A stretch of 53,207 nucleotides of DNA, taken from assembly GCA_964384335.1 (NCBI GenBank), contig CAYLKN010000013.1:1-53207 (forward strand), given 5' to 3'. Positions 8,912 through 16,957 of this stretch are shown in pieces (the stretch's first letter is position 1; every line of letters begins with the position of its first letter). The DNA is from JAUICS01 sp964384335 (GTDB lineage: Bacteria; Pseudomonadota; Alphaproteobacteria; Micavibrionales; Micavibrionaceae). Both the position numbers and the translations under genes were made by a program. The notes below the pieces were generated by a model. That model ran no database searches. It saw only the letters and a program-made list of their open reading frames with translations, and was not told where the DNA came from.

Positions 8912-9423
8912 TTAAATATGTGATATATAAGCGGCAAAATAATGGCGTATATTATTATTGCAGCAATAATCAAAGCTATCTGATAATTCGGTGCGATTTT
9001 CCTTTTCGCTTCAGATGTCAGCTCCTGAAGCAATACCGGCCAGGTGTAGGAAACAAAATCACCCTGTGACATCATACTTAGAATTTTTCCCTCTTCATCA
9101 ACGATAGGAAGGTGACGAAAACGTTCATTCGACATCTGCCGAAGCCAGTCGATTACATCATCCTCTGGGGAGGCAGCCTTGATCTCTGTCGTCATTATAT
9201 CTGAAACCAGGGTCTTTTTTGGATCTTTGCCGGGATATAAAAGGCGTTTCATTAAATCCCGCTCGGTAAGAATACCGACAGGCTTCTGGTCATCTCCGGC
9301 AATAAGGACAGAGCCGAAATTTTTCTCGGACATAATTTTTACGGCTTCTGTCACCGGAGTGTCAGGCGAGAGGGATACCACGCTTGGTTTGCTTTTATAT
9401 TCCGGACGGTCTTTGATTTTCAT
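8908..9423 (-). CDS. CBS-domain-pair protein with C-terminal membrane anchor
   Basis: A 171-residue protein with two CBS domains (about residues 13-65 and 75-130; e.g. VTEAVKIMSEKNFGSVLIAGD and GILTERDLMKRLL) and one hydrophobic helix at the end (IALIIAAIIIYAIILPLIY). CBS pairs usually bind adenine nucleotides and control a partner; no enzymatic domain is present. The ATG at 9423 has a good AGGAG about 8 bases upstream. The stop TAA overlaps that of the YnbE-like gene in a shared TTAA. Confidence 0.85.
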   Translation of the reverse strand: MKIKDRPEYKSKPSVVSLSPDTPVTEAVKIMSEKNFGSVLIAGDDQKPVGILTERDLMKRLLYPGKDPKKTLVSDIMTTEIKAASPEDDVIDWLRQMSNERFRHLPIVDEEGKILSMMSQGDFVSYTWPVLLQELTSEAKRKIAPNYQIALIIAAIIIYAIILPLIYHIFN

Positions 9424-9507
9424 TACAATACTCCTTTAATCCATTTTTAAGATTATCATGAAGACTTCAGTAAATGAACTGCGATATTTGGCAAAAATCC
9501 CGTGTAA

Positions 9508-10080
9508 CTACAAAGACTGTTTAAAAAATTCGTCATTAATGACCTTATAGTAATAAAAGCCGCGAATGATTTTGTTATCAACATTCGCATAGAAAGGATG
9601 TGTCCCGAATTTTTTGTAGCCCATAGTTTCATAAAGTTTTATCGCTGCATTCTGCGTTTCCCTGATATCAAGATTGATCACACTGTATTCTTTCTCGAGT
9701 GCAGTTCCTTCGGCGTTTTCAACCAGTTTTTTTGCCAGACCGTATCCGCGTGCCCACGGTGCAACAAAATGTGTTGAAAGCTGGGCAGAAAATCTCTGGG
9801 CTTCATTGTTTGGAGGTTGCAAAATGAGCTGAACAGTTCCGCAAATGACGGTATCCAGACGTGCAATAAAAAGAATGCGTGAGGGCATGACCATCACGCC
9901 GTGCCAGTATCTTTCAAGAGTTTCTCTGGGCGGTTCCTTGACCCAGCCAAATCCGCCGCCGCTGTTGATAGCCGCGATTGTCGAATCGCACAGATCATTC
10001 ATATCGGCATGTGACAGACTCTCGACTTTTTCAACTGATAAAGAGGGGTTTTCCGAAATCGGCTGGATCGTTTCCGTCAT
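9508..10080 (-). CDS. GNAT family N-acetyltransferase
   Basis: A 190-residue GNAT enzyme; the acetyl-CoA-binding motif A is seen as THFVAPWARGYGLAKKLVENAE, followed by INLDIRETQNAAIKLYETMGYKKFG, the usual motif B pattern. Substrate unknown. The start at 10080 has a strong AAAGGAG 6 bases upstream. It lies 39 bases after hisH on the same strand, so the two may be co-transcribed, but I see no metabolic link. Confidence 0.88.
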   Translation of the reverse strand: MTETIQPISENPSLSVEKVESLSHADMNDLCDSTIAAINSGGGFGWVKEPPRETLERYWHGVMVMPSRILFIARLDTVICGTVQLILQPPNNEAQRFSAQLSTHFVAPWARGYGLAKKLVENAEGTALEKEYSVINLDIRETQNAAIKLYETMGYKKFGTHPFYANVDNKIIRGFYYYKVINDEFFKQSL

Positions 10081-10119
10081 GGTTTTCTCCTTTCTTTCGG
10101 ACGCTGCTTTTTTAAAAGT

Positions 10120-10794
10120 CTAAGGCGTCCATTCAATAAATTTTTTTAAAAGCTCAAGTCCTTTATGACCGCTTTTTTCAGGGTGAAATTGCACCCCCAG
10201 AATATTCTGGCGCCCAACAATTGCCGTGATGGTACTTCCATATGATGTTACAGCCATACAGTCATTCATATCTTTACATTGAAACATAAAAGAATGAACA
10301 AAATAGAAATATTCTTCGCGCTGCAATAAATGCTTCAAAGGGCTCCAGTCTTTTTCTGTATTTTGAGTTTCATTGATCTGAACACGATTCCATCCTATAT
10401 GAGGAATTTTTATATTTTTGCCTTTCTCGTTTTTCTGAGGAATTTTTATGACTTCTCCGGGTATCCAGTTCAGACCGGCATGTACACCATACTCATACCC
10501 TGTCGTGGCGAGGAGTTGCATGCCAACGCAGATTCCCAGAAAAGGCTTGTTTTTATTCAGAATACAGTCCTCAAGTGTTTCCTTAATGTCAGGAATGGAT
10601 TTTAAACCACTTAAGCATGATCCGAATGCACCCTGGCCGGGAAGAATGATTCTGTCGGCTTTTTTTAGCTGTTCAGGGTTGCTTGAAACCAGAACATTGT
10701 GTTCGAAATTAATGTCGCCAGAAAGTTTTTGAATGGCATTGGTTACCGAGTGTATGTTTCCGTAACCGTAATCAACTATAACTGTTTGTTGCAC
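10120..10794 (-). CDS. hisH: Imidazole glycerol phosphate synthase glutaminase subunit
   Basis: A 224-residue class I glutamine amidotransferase. The family start VIVDYGYGNIHSV, the nucleophile elbow GICVGMQLLA (catalytic Cys) and the His-Glu pair in GVQFHPEKSG are present. HisH supplies ammonia to HisF in histidine synthesis. The gene begins with GTG. No hisF or other his gene is in the window, so an alternative is a HisH2/WbpG-type partner in surface-sugar amidination, but the sequence here does not decide that. Confidence 0.85.
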   Translation of the reverse strand: MQQTVIVDYGYGNIHSVTNAIQKLSGDINFEHNVLVSSNPEQLKKADRIILPGQGAFGSCLSGLKSIPDIKETLEDCILNKNKPFLGICVGMQLLATTGYEYGVHAGLNWIPGEVIKIPQKNEKGKNIKIPHIGWNRVQINETQNTEKDWSPLKHLLQREEYFYFVHSFMFQCKDMNDCMAVTSYGSTITAIVGRQNILGVQFHPEKSGHKGLELLKKFIEWTP

Positions 10795-10828
10795 TTTTCT
10801 TTTTACCCGTTTCTTTTATAAATATCTG

Positions 10829-12370
10829 ATGGGTATAATTATCATCAAATCTTCGCTTTCAGTATTTCTAAAAAATGTAATGCCGGTTTTTGAAATTTAC
10901 AGAGTGTATGTATCTGTATTTGCCGTTGCGGTCATGATTGTTTTAACCTCATGCGGCACGTCTGTAAAGGAAGTAGGCTATGAGAAAGCATATGAGATTC
11001 CTGATAATGCGGAGCCGGTACCGATTGCCCTGAGAAAGGTAAGGATTGATATTCCTTTGGGTGCGGAGATAGGGACGGTCACTTCACGCAGCCGTTTTTG
11101 CGGATGGCCGTATGAACCTCTCTCAAGGGGAAATATTGCCGGTGCTTTGAGGGTTGAGGAGTTACGCCGCGTTTTCTCTTACACGATGGAGTCTCTCGGC
11201 TATGATGTAACAGTCGATAATGAGTTTATTTTTGATCCTGAAATTGAAGAGGAAGAATTACGTTCCGAATATCTTATCGGTGCAAAAATCAGACAGGTGA
11301 AAGCGAGAATATGTATTAACGAGCCCAATATTCTGCTTTCCCTCGTTACGGGTGGATCGGGTGTAAGCGGTCTGATCTATATGAAAGTTGAGTGGTCTGT
11401 ATACGATAACTTGCGGAAAAAAACGGTTCTAAAAACAACTTCGGAGGGATTTGTTGACCGGAGTGATCCGAATAAAGACGGTTTCGAGCTACTGATCCAC
11501 CAGGCTTTTGAAATGGCGCTTCATAATTTTGGAACGCAGCGGGAGGTCCATAATCTTTTATTCCGAAAAAGTGAGGAAGAGGTTCTCGAAAGTGCGGAAC
11601 GATCATTTGTCCCCGAGAGTAGGGCTGGTCCCTCGGATAAGAAGGTTGACAAAGTATTTCAGGGCGATTTGCCGGATAAGAAAATAAAGACCGAAAACGG
11701 AAGCGATAATGAAGAATATAGGAATGCGCTTCTTGTCGTTGACGGGAAACCTGTCTCAAAACTTCCCCTTGAAAATGCCAAGGATAGGATTCGCAAGGCT
11801 TCTGTTTTGGTCCAGGCGGGGGCAGGGCATGGGTCGGGATTTTATATCTCCCCTGATTTGATTGTTTCCAACTTTCATGTGGTTGGCAATGCCAAACGTG
11901 TTCGTGTAACAACCATTGATGATAACCGGGAAAGTGTCATTGGCCATGTCATTCGGTTCGATAAGGTGCGTGATGTTTCTCTTGTCAAAATCAAACCCGG
12001 CACTATTCCCGACCATCACATCCATGTTGCTCCTGTTAAGCCCGAATGGCCGGAAATTGGCAGCCCGGTCTACGCGCTTGGTGCGCCGCGCATGCAAAAG
12101 CTTTCCGGAACACTGACCAGGGGAATTGTAAGCGCACATCGCCGCGGGTTTAAAATCGAGGGGCGTCAGAATTATATACAGGCAGATGTTGCCATCCACG
12201 GCGGGAGCAGTGGCGGGCCCTTGTTTGATCAATATGGCAATGTTGTGGGAATTGCCGTTGCCGGATATGACCCGACGGGATTCAAAATTAATACCGGTCT
12301 CAATCTGTTTATCCCAATCGGGGAAGCGCTTGATAAGCTCGGTGTCCGGATCGAGAACCGTTCGCCGTAA
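10829..12370 (+). CDS. Lipoprotein with C-terminal trypsin-like serine protease domain
   Basis: A 513-residue protein. The N-terminus has a hydrophobic segment and lipobox-like LTSC, pointing to a lipid-anchored envelope protein. Residues about 60-245 form a domain I do not recognise (contains RFCGWPYEPLSRGNI and IYMKVEWSVYDN). Residues about 310-500 are a trypsin/HtrA-like protease: His in SNFHVVGNA, Asp in RDVSLVKI, Ser in HGGSSGGPLFD. No PDZ domain follows. ATG 10829 gives the longest form; ATG 10880 would give a more usual signal peptide length. It is divergent from hisH across 34 bases. Confidence 0.85.
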   Translation: MGIIIIKSSLSVFLKNVMPVFEIYRVYVSVFAVAVMIVLTSCGTSVKEVGYEKAYEIPDNAEPVPIALRKVRIDIPLGAEIGTVTSRSRFCGWPYEPLSRGNIAGALRVEELRRVFSYTMESLGYDVTVDNEFIFDPEIEEEELRSEYLIGAKIRQVKARICINEPNILLSLVTGGSGVSGLIYMKVEWSVYDNLRKKTVLKTTSEGFVDRSDPNKDGFELLIHQAFEMALHNFGTQREVHNLLFRKSEEEVLESAERSFVPESRAGPSDKKVDKVFQGDLPDKKIKTENGSDNEEYRNALLVVDGKPVSKLPLENAKDRIRKASVLVQAGAGHGSGFYISPDLIVSNFHVVGNAKRVRVTTIDDNRESVIGHVIRFDKVRDVSLVKIKPGTIPDHHIHVAPVKPEWPEIGSPVYALGAPRMQKLSGTLTRGIVSAHRRGFKIEGRQNYIQADVAIHGGSSGGPLFDQYGNVVGIAVAGYDPTGFKINTGLNLFIPIGEALDKLGVRIENRSP

Positions 12371-13267
12371 TCAATGCAGTTCCAGCATCATGCATCGCGC
12401 AGAGCCGCCGCCGTATTTTTCGATTGTATCAAGCGGTGAGTAAATTACACCGCTGGTATATTTCCGTATGACATTAAGCTGGTCTGAAGTATAGGCATTA
12501 TGCGCCTGGTCTGACATAACGAGATAGCGCTTTTCATTTTCGCCCACAACCTCAAGGGCGTTGCCGCAGAAATGTGATATCTGATCAAGGCTCAGGTCTA
12601 TTATTTCGTGTGTGCTTGAAAGTGTCCTGACAATATCTTCACGCTCATCCGCATCGATACATTCGCTGCATATTCCGGCGTATTCTGTTCCGATATACAT
12701 CAGAACATCTGTGTGATAAATCGGCTTGCCGCTTTTGCCTCTGGTATTAAATAAATGCAGCCTGTACCCCATTTCTCCCGCCCAGTATTCGGCCAGTTTT
12801 TTGTCTGTTCTGGCCGAAATCGTTCCGTACGCAACTTTGTGGACCCGGTCAAGCACGAGAGATCCAGTGCTTTCAAGATATTTGCCTTCATTCTGAAAAC
12901 GTCCCAGATCCAGTGCGATATCATATGTTTTTTCCAGAAGATCGATAACGTCCTGGCGCCGCTCGGGACGCCGGTTTTCCGCAAGCATTGAATATAAAAC
13001 AATACGTCCGTCCTGGTGAGTGGACGTCCAGTTGTTGCAAAATACATCATCCGGGCACCCGTGCTGCCCTTTTATGGACGTAACAATAATTCCGTGATTG
13101 ACAAGTGCATCTCTGAGAAGCCGGAATTCCTGGCGTGCGGATTGTTTTATCCTTGATATATCTTCAGGATTTTCGTTTTGATACTCATTGGTCGGCATTG
13201 TCTGCGGGTTACCGTAAAAATTGACCGGTTCAGTGAGAAGAATGTGACGTGTTGACTGTTTTTGCAT
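12371..13267 (-). CDS. CtlX-like amidinotransferase-fold hydrolase
   Basis: A 298-residue protein of the arginine deiminase/amidinotransferase fold, nearest to the citrulline-utilisation hydrolase CtlX. Seen are NNWTSTHQDGRIVLYSM, NRRPERR, the acid in LESTGSLVLDR, the His in IYHTDVLMYIG and the C-terminal nucleophile Cys in GGGSARCMMLELH. Members hydrolyse guanidino or ureido groups; the substrate here is unproven. Its ATG directly follows the fcl stop (TAAATG), so it is probably translated together with gmd-fcl. Its stop abuts the protease gene on the other strand. Confidence 0.82.
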   Translation of the reverse strand: MQKQSTRHILLTEPVNFYGNPQTMPTNEYQNENPEDISRIKQSARQEFRLLRDALVNHGIIVTSIKGQHGCPDDVFCNNWTSTHQDGRIVLYSMLAENRRPERRQDVIDLLEKTYDIALDLGRFQNEGKYLESTGSLVLDRVHKVAYGTISARTDKKLAEYWAGEMGYRLHLFNTRGKSGKPIYHTDVLMYIGTEYAGICSECIDADEREDIVRTLSSTHEIIDLSLDQISHFCGNALEVVGENEKRYLVMSDQAHNAYTSDQLNVIRKYTSGVIYSPLDTIEKYGGGSARCMMLELH

Positions 13268-14215
13268 TTAATCTTTGTATCTGGACATGATTCTTAAAAA
13301 AGAATCGTATGTTTGTGAAAGGCCTTGTTCAAGAGAAATCTGCGGTTGCCATCCCATATTTTTCAAACGCCCGTTATCCATGACTTTCCGATACGTGCCG
13401 TCCGGTCTGGAAGGGTCGGTTTTTATTTCCCCTTCAAACCCGACGATATTCGCGATCGTATGTGCAAGTTCGAGTATGGGAATATCTTCTCCTGTCCCGA
13501 CATTGATCTGGATTTCATCTTCATAATTTTTTAAAAGGAAAACAAGGGCGTCCGCAAGATCGTCAATATACAGAAACTCCCGCCGGGGATGGCCGGTTCC
13601 CCATATTGTGACCTCTGTGCTGCGATTTATCTTTGCCTTGTGAAATCTCTGGATCAGGGCGGGTATAACGTGTGACCGCGCATCATCATAAAGATCCCCC
13701 GGGCCATAAAGATTACAGGGCATTACAGATATAAACCGGCAGCCGTACTGCCGCATATATGCCTGACAGAGCTTAATTCCGGCGATTTTGGCAATCGCAT
13801 AAGGTTCATTGCTCTGTTCCAGCGTCCCGGACAGCAGGCTTTCTTCTTTTATCGGGATTTCAGAAAATTTGGGATAGATGCAGGAAGAGCCAAGAAAAAG
13901 AAGCTTTTCAATTGAATTCAACCATGACGAATGGATTATATTCTGGGCAATGGCAAGGTTTTCAAATATAAATTGTGCCGGTTCGTTCTGATTTGCCATG
14001 ATGCCGCCGACCCGTGCCGCGGCGATTACAACGGCATCCGGTCTGTTTGCGGTCATCCATTCTTCAACCGCGTTTTGCCGGGTGCAGTCCAGATCTTGCC
14101 GTGTTGTTCTAAGAATTCGGCAGTTTTCTGTGTCAAGACGTTTGACAAGGGCTTGCCCCACCATGCCAGTTGACCCTGCAATCCATACTGTTTTGTTGGT
14201 TATGTCATAGGTCAT
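13268..14215 (-). CDS. fcl: GDP-L-fucose synthase
   Basis: A 315-residue short-chain dehydrogenase-type epimerase/reductase that converts GDP-4-keto-6-deoxy-mannose to GDP-L-fucose with NADPH. The Rossmann loop is IAGSTGMVGQALV; LGSSCIYPK and the catalytic YxxxK in EPYAIAKIAG are family typical; GTGHPRREFLYIDDLADAL follows. It lies 29 bases after gmd, giving the complete two-step GDP-fucose route from GDP-mannose. The product probably feeds LPS, capsule or protein glycosylation. Confidence 0.93.
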   Translation of the reverse strand: MTYDITNKTVWIAGSTGMVGQALVKRLDTENCRILRTTRQDLDCTRQNAVEEWMTANRPDAVVIAAARVGGIMANQNEPAQFIFENLAIAQNIIHSSWLNSIEKLLFLGSSCIYPKFSEIPIKEESLLSGTLEQSNEPYAIAKIAGIKLCQAYMRQYGCRFISVMPCNLYGPGDLYDDARSHVIPALIQRFHKAKINRSTEVTIWGTGHPRREFLYIDDLADALVFLLKNYEDEIQINVGTGEDIPILELAHTIANIVGFEGEIKTDPSRPDGTYRKVMDNGRLKNMGWQPQISLEQGLSQTYDSFLRIMSRYKD

Positions 14216-14244
14216 GGCTCAACCGGAGAATTTCAGGACCGGGC

Positions 14245-15321
14245 CTAATTGCTTTTTGAAAAACTGCTGTCTTTTTTTAAGTCTTCAAGGCCTGCACGTT
14301 CGTGCTCAATCATTTCCCTCAGGATCTGGGAAAGTGTGGTGGATGGGAACCAGCCCATTTCTTGCCGGGCCTTTGTTGCGTCACCGCACAGAAATTCAAC
14401 TTCCAGCGGTCTGAAAAGACATGGATCAATGGCAACACGCGTTTTGCCGGTCCGTGTGTCAATGCCGGTTTCTTCCTTGTCTTTTCCTGTCCAGTCAAGA
14501 AAAACGCCGATCTGGCGGAATGCCAGTGTGACGCAATCTCTTACCGAATAGGATGTTCCGGTGGCCAGAACGAAATCCTGAGGCGTGTCCTGCTGGAGCA
14601 TAAGCCACATACCGCGCACGTAATCCTCGGCATGGCCCCAGTCACGTTTGGCATCCAGATTTCCAAGAGTAACGACATCCTGTAATCCGGCTTCTATGTT
14701 ACAGACAGATTTCGCGATTTTTCGTGTTACGAAATCTTCACCGCGCAAAGGACTTTCATGATTGAACAAAATACCGTTTATTGCGTAAATACCGTAACTT
14801 TCCCGATAAAGTTTTGTCATGGTATAGGCATAGGCCTTGGCGGCGGCATAAGGTGAAAGGGGATCAAGCGGTGTAATTTCACTTTGCGGCGGGGGCTGAT
14901 TGCCGAAAAGTTCGGATGTGGAGGCCTGATAAAACCGTGTTTTGTCTTTCAGGCCGAGTGTCCGAATGGCCTCAAGCAGCCGCAATGTGCCCAATGCATT
15001 GGCGTTGGCAGTATATTCAGGCATTTCATAACTGACGGCAACATGGCTCATCGCGGCGAGGTTGTAGATTTCATCCGGACAAATCTGTGTAATCAGACGC
15101 AAAAGATTGCCGCCGTCCGTCATATCGCCATAATGAAGATGCAGATCAGGGTTCTTTTTGTAATCGGTACCAAGAAGCTTTGCGAGATTATGATCGTCCT
15201 CATGCACGCAGTAGGGCTTCAAGCCATGCACTGTATAGCCTTTCTGAAGAAGAAGCCGGGCAAGATAAGGACCGTCCTGTCCCGTTATCCCGGTAATAAA
15301 AGCGGTTTTGCCTTCACGCAT
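14245..15321 (-). CDS. gmd: GDP-mannose 4,6-dehydratase
   Basis: A 358-residue enzyme giving GDP-4-keto-6-deoxy-mannose. The N-terminal NADP loop is ITGITGQDGPYLARLL; YNLAAMSHVAVSYE and the catalytic YxxxK in SPYAAAKAYAY are present, as is GNLDAKRDWGHAEDYVRGMW, a strong Gmd signature. It is the first gene of the gmd-fcl-ctlX-like run. No clear promoter boxes were resolved in the 156 bases upstream. Confidence 0.94.
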   Translation of the reverse strand: MREGKTAFITGITGQDGPYLARLLLQKGYTVHGLKPYCVHEDDHNLAKLLGTDYKKNPDLHLHYGDMTDGGNLLRLITQICPDEIYNLAAMSHVAVSYEMPEYTANANALGTLRLLEAIRTLGLKDKTRFYQASTSELFGNQPPPQSEITPLDPLSPYAAAKAYAYTMTKLYRESYGIYAINGILFNHESPLRGEDFVTRKIAKSVCNIEAGLQDVVTLGNLDAKRDWGHAEDYVRGMWLMLQQDTPQDFVLATGTSYSVRDCVTLAFRQIGVFLDWTGKDKEETGIDTRTGKTRVAIDPCLFRPLEVEFLCGDATKARQEMGWFPSTTLSQILREMIEHERAGLEDLKKDSSFSKSN

Positions 15322-15477
15322 ATAAACTCACAAATGCGTATGTATGATTGTATGTCTTATACATACAGTATTCACGGTTAATTGCAAGGAAAATGTCTTA
15401 CTGGACGTATAGGCTGCCTGGCGGGCTTGTATGGCAAAATAAATCAGTGCGCAAAAAACAATAGACAGGCTTATGGA

Positions 15478-15624
15478 TTAAATTGAGAAGCCATGGTCTG
15501 ACCGTGGTTCATGACGGAGATCTGGATTTTCTGATGGTTCTAATACACCTTTTTGCACTGCCTGTGCAAACATTTCTGCTCTAAGGGACACTGATCCATC
15601 TGAACTAATAACTCTGTTGCTCAT
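15478..15624 (-). CDS. Small protein of unknown function (48 residues)
   Basis: A short frame beginning MSNRVISSDGSVSLRAEMF and ending in DHGFSI. Its ATG overlaps the stop of the 104-residue gene upstream by four bases (ATGA), the arrangement expected for coupled translation. It has no hydrophobic segment and a polar C-terminal tail. I recognise no family. Support comes only from the overlap and the good spacing, so it is tentative. Confidence 0.45.
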   Translation of the reverse strand: MSNRVISSDGSVSLRAEMFAQAVQKGVLEPSENPDLRHEPRSDHGFSI

Positions 15625-15935
15625 GTTAGAACCTTCTGTGTTTGCGATATCTTTTTCACGCTAGCCACTATCGAAATATAGGCTGGAAAATTTGGTTTTC
15701 CTTTTGGAAATTCTATAATCCCGACTTCGTTTAGCCTGCTCATTTTTTCAAGAACCTCGTCGTTAATAACATGGACATTTGCAAATTCCCTGCTGCCTGA
15801 GTGGAAGGCGATATTTTCACTATTCACCCATATTGTGACGGGTGCATTATTTGGGAACAAATTCCGGCACGATAACAACCATGGCTCCGTTTTTGCCAAT
15901 AATAAAGTCGCACCGGCTGAACACTTTTCACACAT
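15621..15935 (-). CDS. Hypothetical protein (104 residues)
   Basis: A soluble protein of 104 residues starting MCEKCSAGATLLLAK; two Cys lie at positions 2 and 5 and a third near 23. No domain recognised. The ATG at 15935 has an AGAAAG a few bases upstream. It precedes, and overlaps by four bases, the 48-residue frame. The pair is flanked by AT-rich gaps and sits between the gmd operon and the channel gene, which suggests an independent two-gene unit. Confidence 0.55.
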   Translation of the reverse strand: MCEKCSAGATLLLAKTEPWLLSCRNLFPNNAPVTIWVNSENIAFHSGSREFANVHVINDEVLEKMSRLNEVGIIEFPKGKPNFPAYISIVASVKKISQTQKVLT

Positions 15936-16033
15936 ACTTTCTATTAACGCTTTGGTTAATTTTGTAAGGAAAAGCTTAAAATACCCTTAATTTTAGACAA
16001 AATCGTCTTAAGTAAATGTGCAGTTCCGGGGTT

Positions 16034-16939
16034 TTACTTTCCGTCTAGCAGAAGTTTTCTGCGTTCATCAACGGCTTGTCTGACAACATCGGTTTTCAGA
16101 GCTGCAATCTCGTTCTGAAGCATTTCAAAGCGGAGCATAAGCCGGTCAAAATCTTCTTTATTAACCGGGCGTGTGAGGTATTCATCCTTATCATCCACGT
16201 TTTCAACAATTTCCACCTTGTTCGCGGACTGCATGGAATCAACAATAATACCGATAAACAGGTTCAGTACGGCAAAGCTTGTAATGATAATGAAAGGGAC
16301 GAAAAACATCCATGCCCACGGAAAAATCTCCATAACCGGGCGGACGATACCCATTGACCAGCTTTCCAGAGTCATAATCTGGAAAAGAGTGTAGGCGGAG
16401 GCCCCGATGGAGCCGAACCATTCCTGTATCTGCGGATCAGGGTATGTGCCGAATAATTTTGTGGCCAGAACGGCCGCCACATAAAAAATGAGTGATAAAA
16501 CCCCAATGACGGAAGTCATTCCCGGAATTGAATGGCCGATTGCTCCTATAACTTTGCGCATTTGCGGGACCACAGAAAGAAGCCTTAATACTCTCAGAAT
16601 TCTAAGGGCCCTCAGCACCGAAAATGCACCCTGTGCCTGAAACCAGCACAGTGAAACGATGGCAAGGTCGAAAATGTTCCATCCCGAACGGAAAAAGGAA
16701 AAACGGTACGTGTAAAATTTTAAGGCCAATTCAAAAGTAAAAACGATAAGAATTGCCCTGTCCAGCATGAAAAGTATATTTCCGTACCTGGAAACGATAT
16801 CCTTATCCGTTTCAAGTCCAAGATTAAGGGCGTTGAGCAGAATAAGGCCAATGATTGTTTTTACGAAAAAAGGACTTTCGACAAATTGACGGACATTATC
16901 CCTGTTTATGCCGGTACTTGTGTTTAAGACCCTGTCCAT
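16034..16939 (-). CDS. Voltage-gated sodium channel of the NaChBac type
   Basis: A 301-residue six-helix ion channel subunit. Helix S4 carries Arg every third residue (LRALRILRVLRLLSV), the voltage sensor. The pore loop FQIMTLESWSMG contains TLESWS, the selectivity filter known for bacterial sodium channels. S6 (FAVLNLFIGIIVDSM) is followed by an acidic linker and a C-terminal coiled-coil-like helix (LMLRFEMLQNEIAALK), as in tetrameric BacNav channels. It lies 18 bases after nhaA on the same strand, so both probably share one transcript for sodium movement. Confidence 0.9.
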   Translation of the reverse strand: MDRVLNTSTGINRDNVRQFVESPFFVKTIIGLILLNALNLGLETDKDIVSRYGNILFMLDRAILIVFTFELALKFYTYRFSFFRSGWNIFDLAIVSLCWFQAQGAFSVLRALRILRVLRLLSVVPQMRKVIGAIGHSIPGMTSVIGVLSLIFYVAAVLATKLFGTYPDPQIQEWFGSIGASAYTLFQIMTLESWSMGIVRPVMEIFPWAWMFFVPFIIITSFAVLNLFIGIIVDSMQSANKVEIVENVDDKDEYLTRPVNKEDFDRLMLRFEMLQNEIAALKTDVVRQAVDERRKLLLDGK

Positions 16940-16957
16940 TTTATTCAGTGACTTTCC

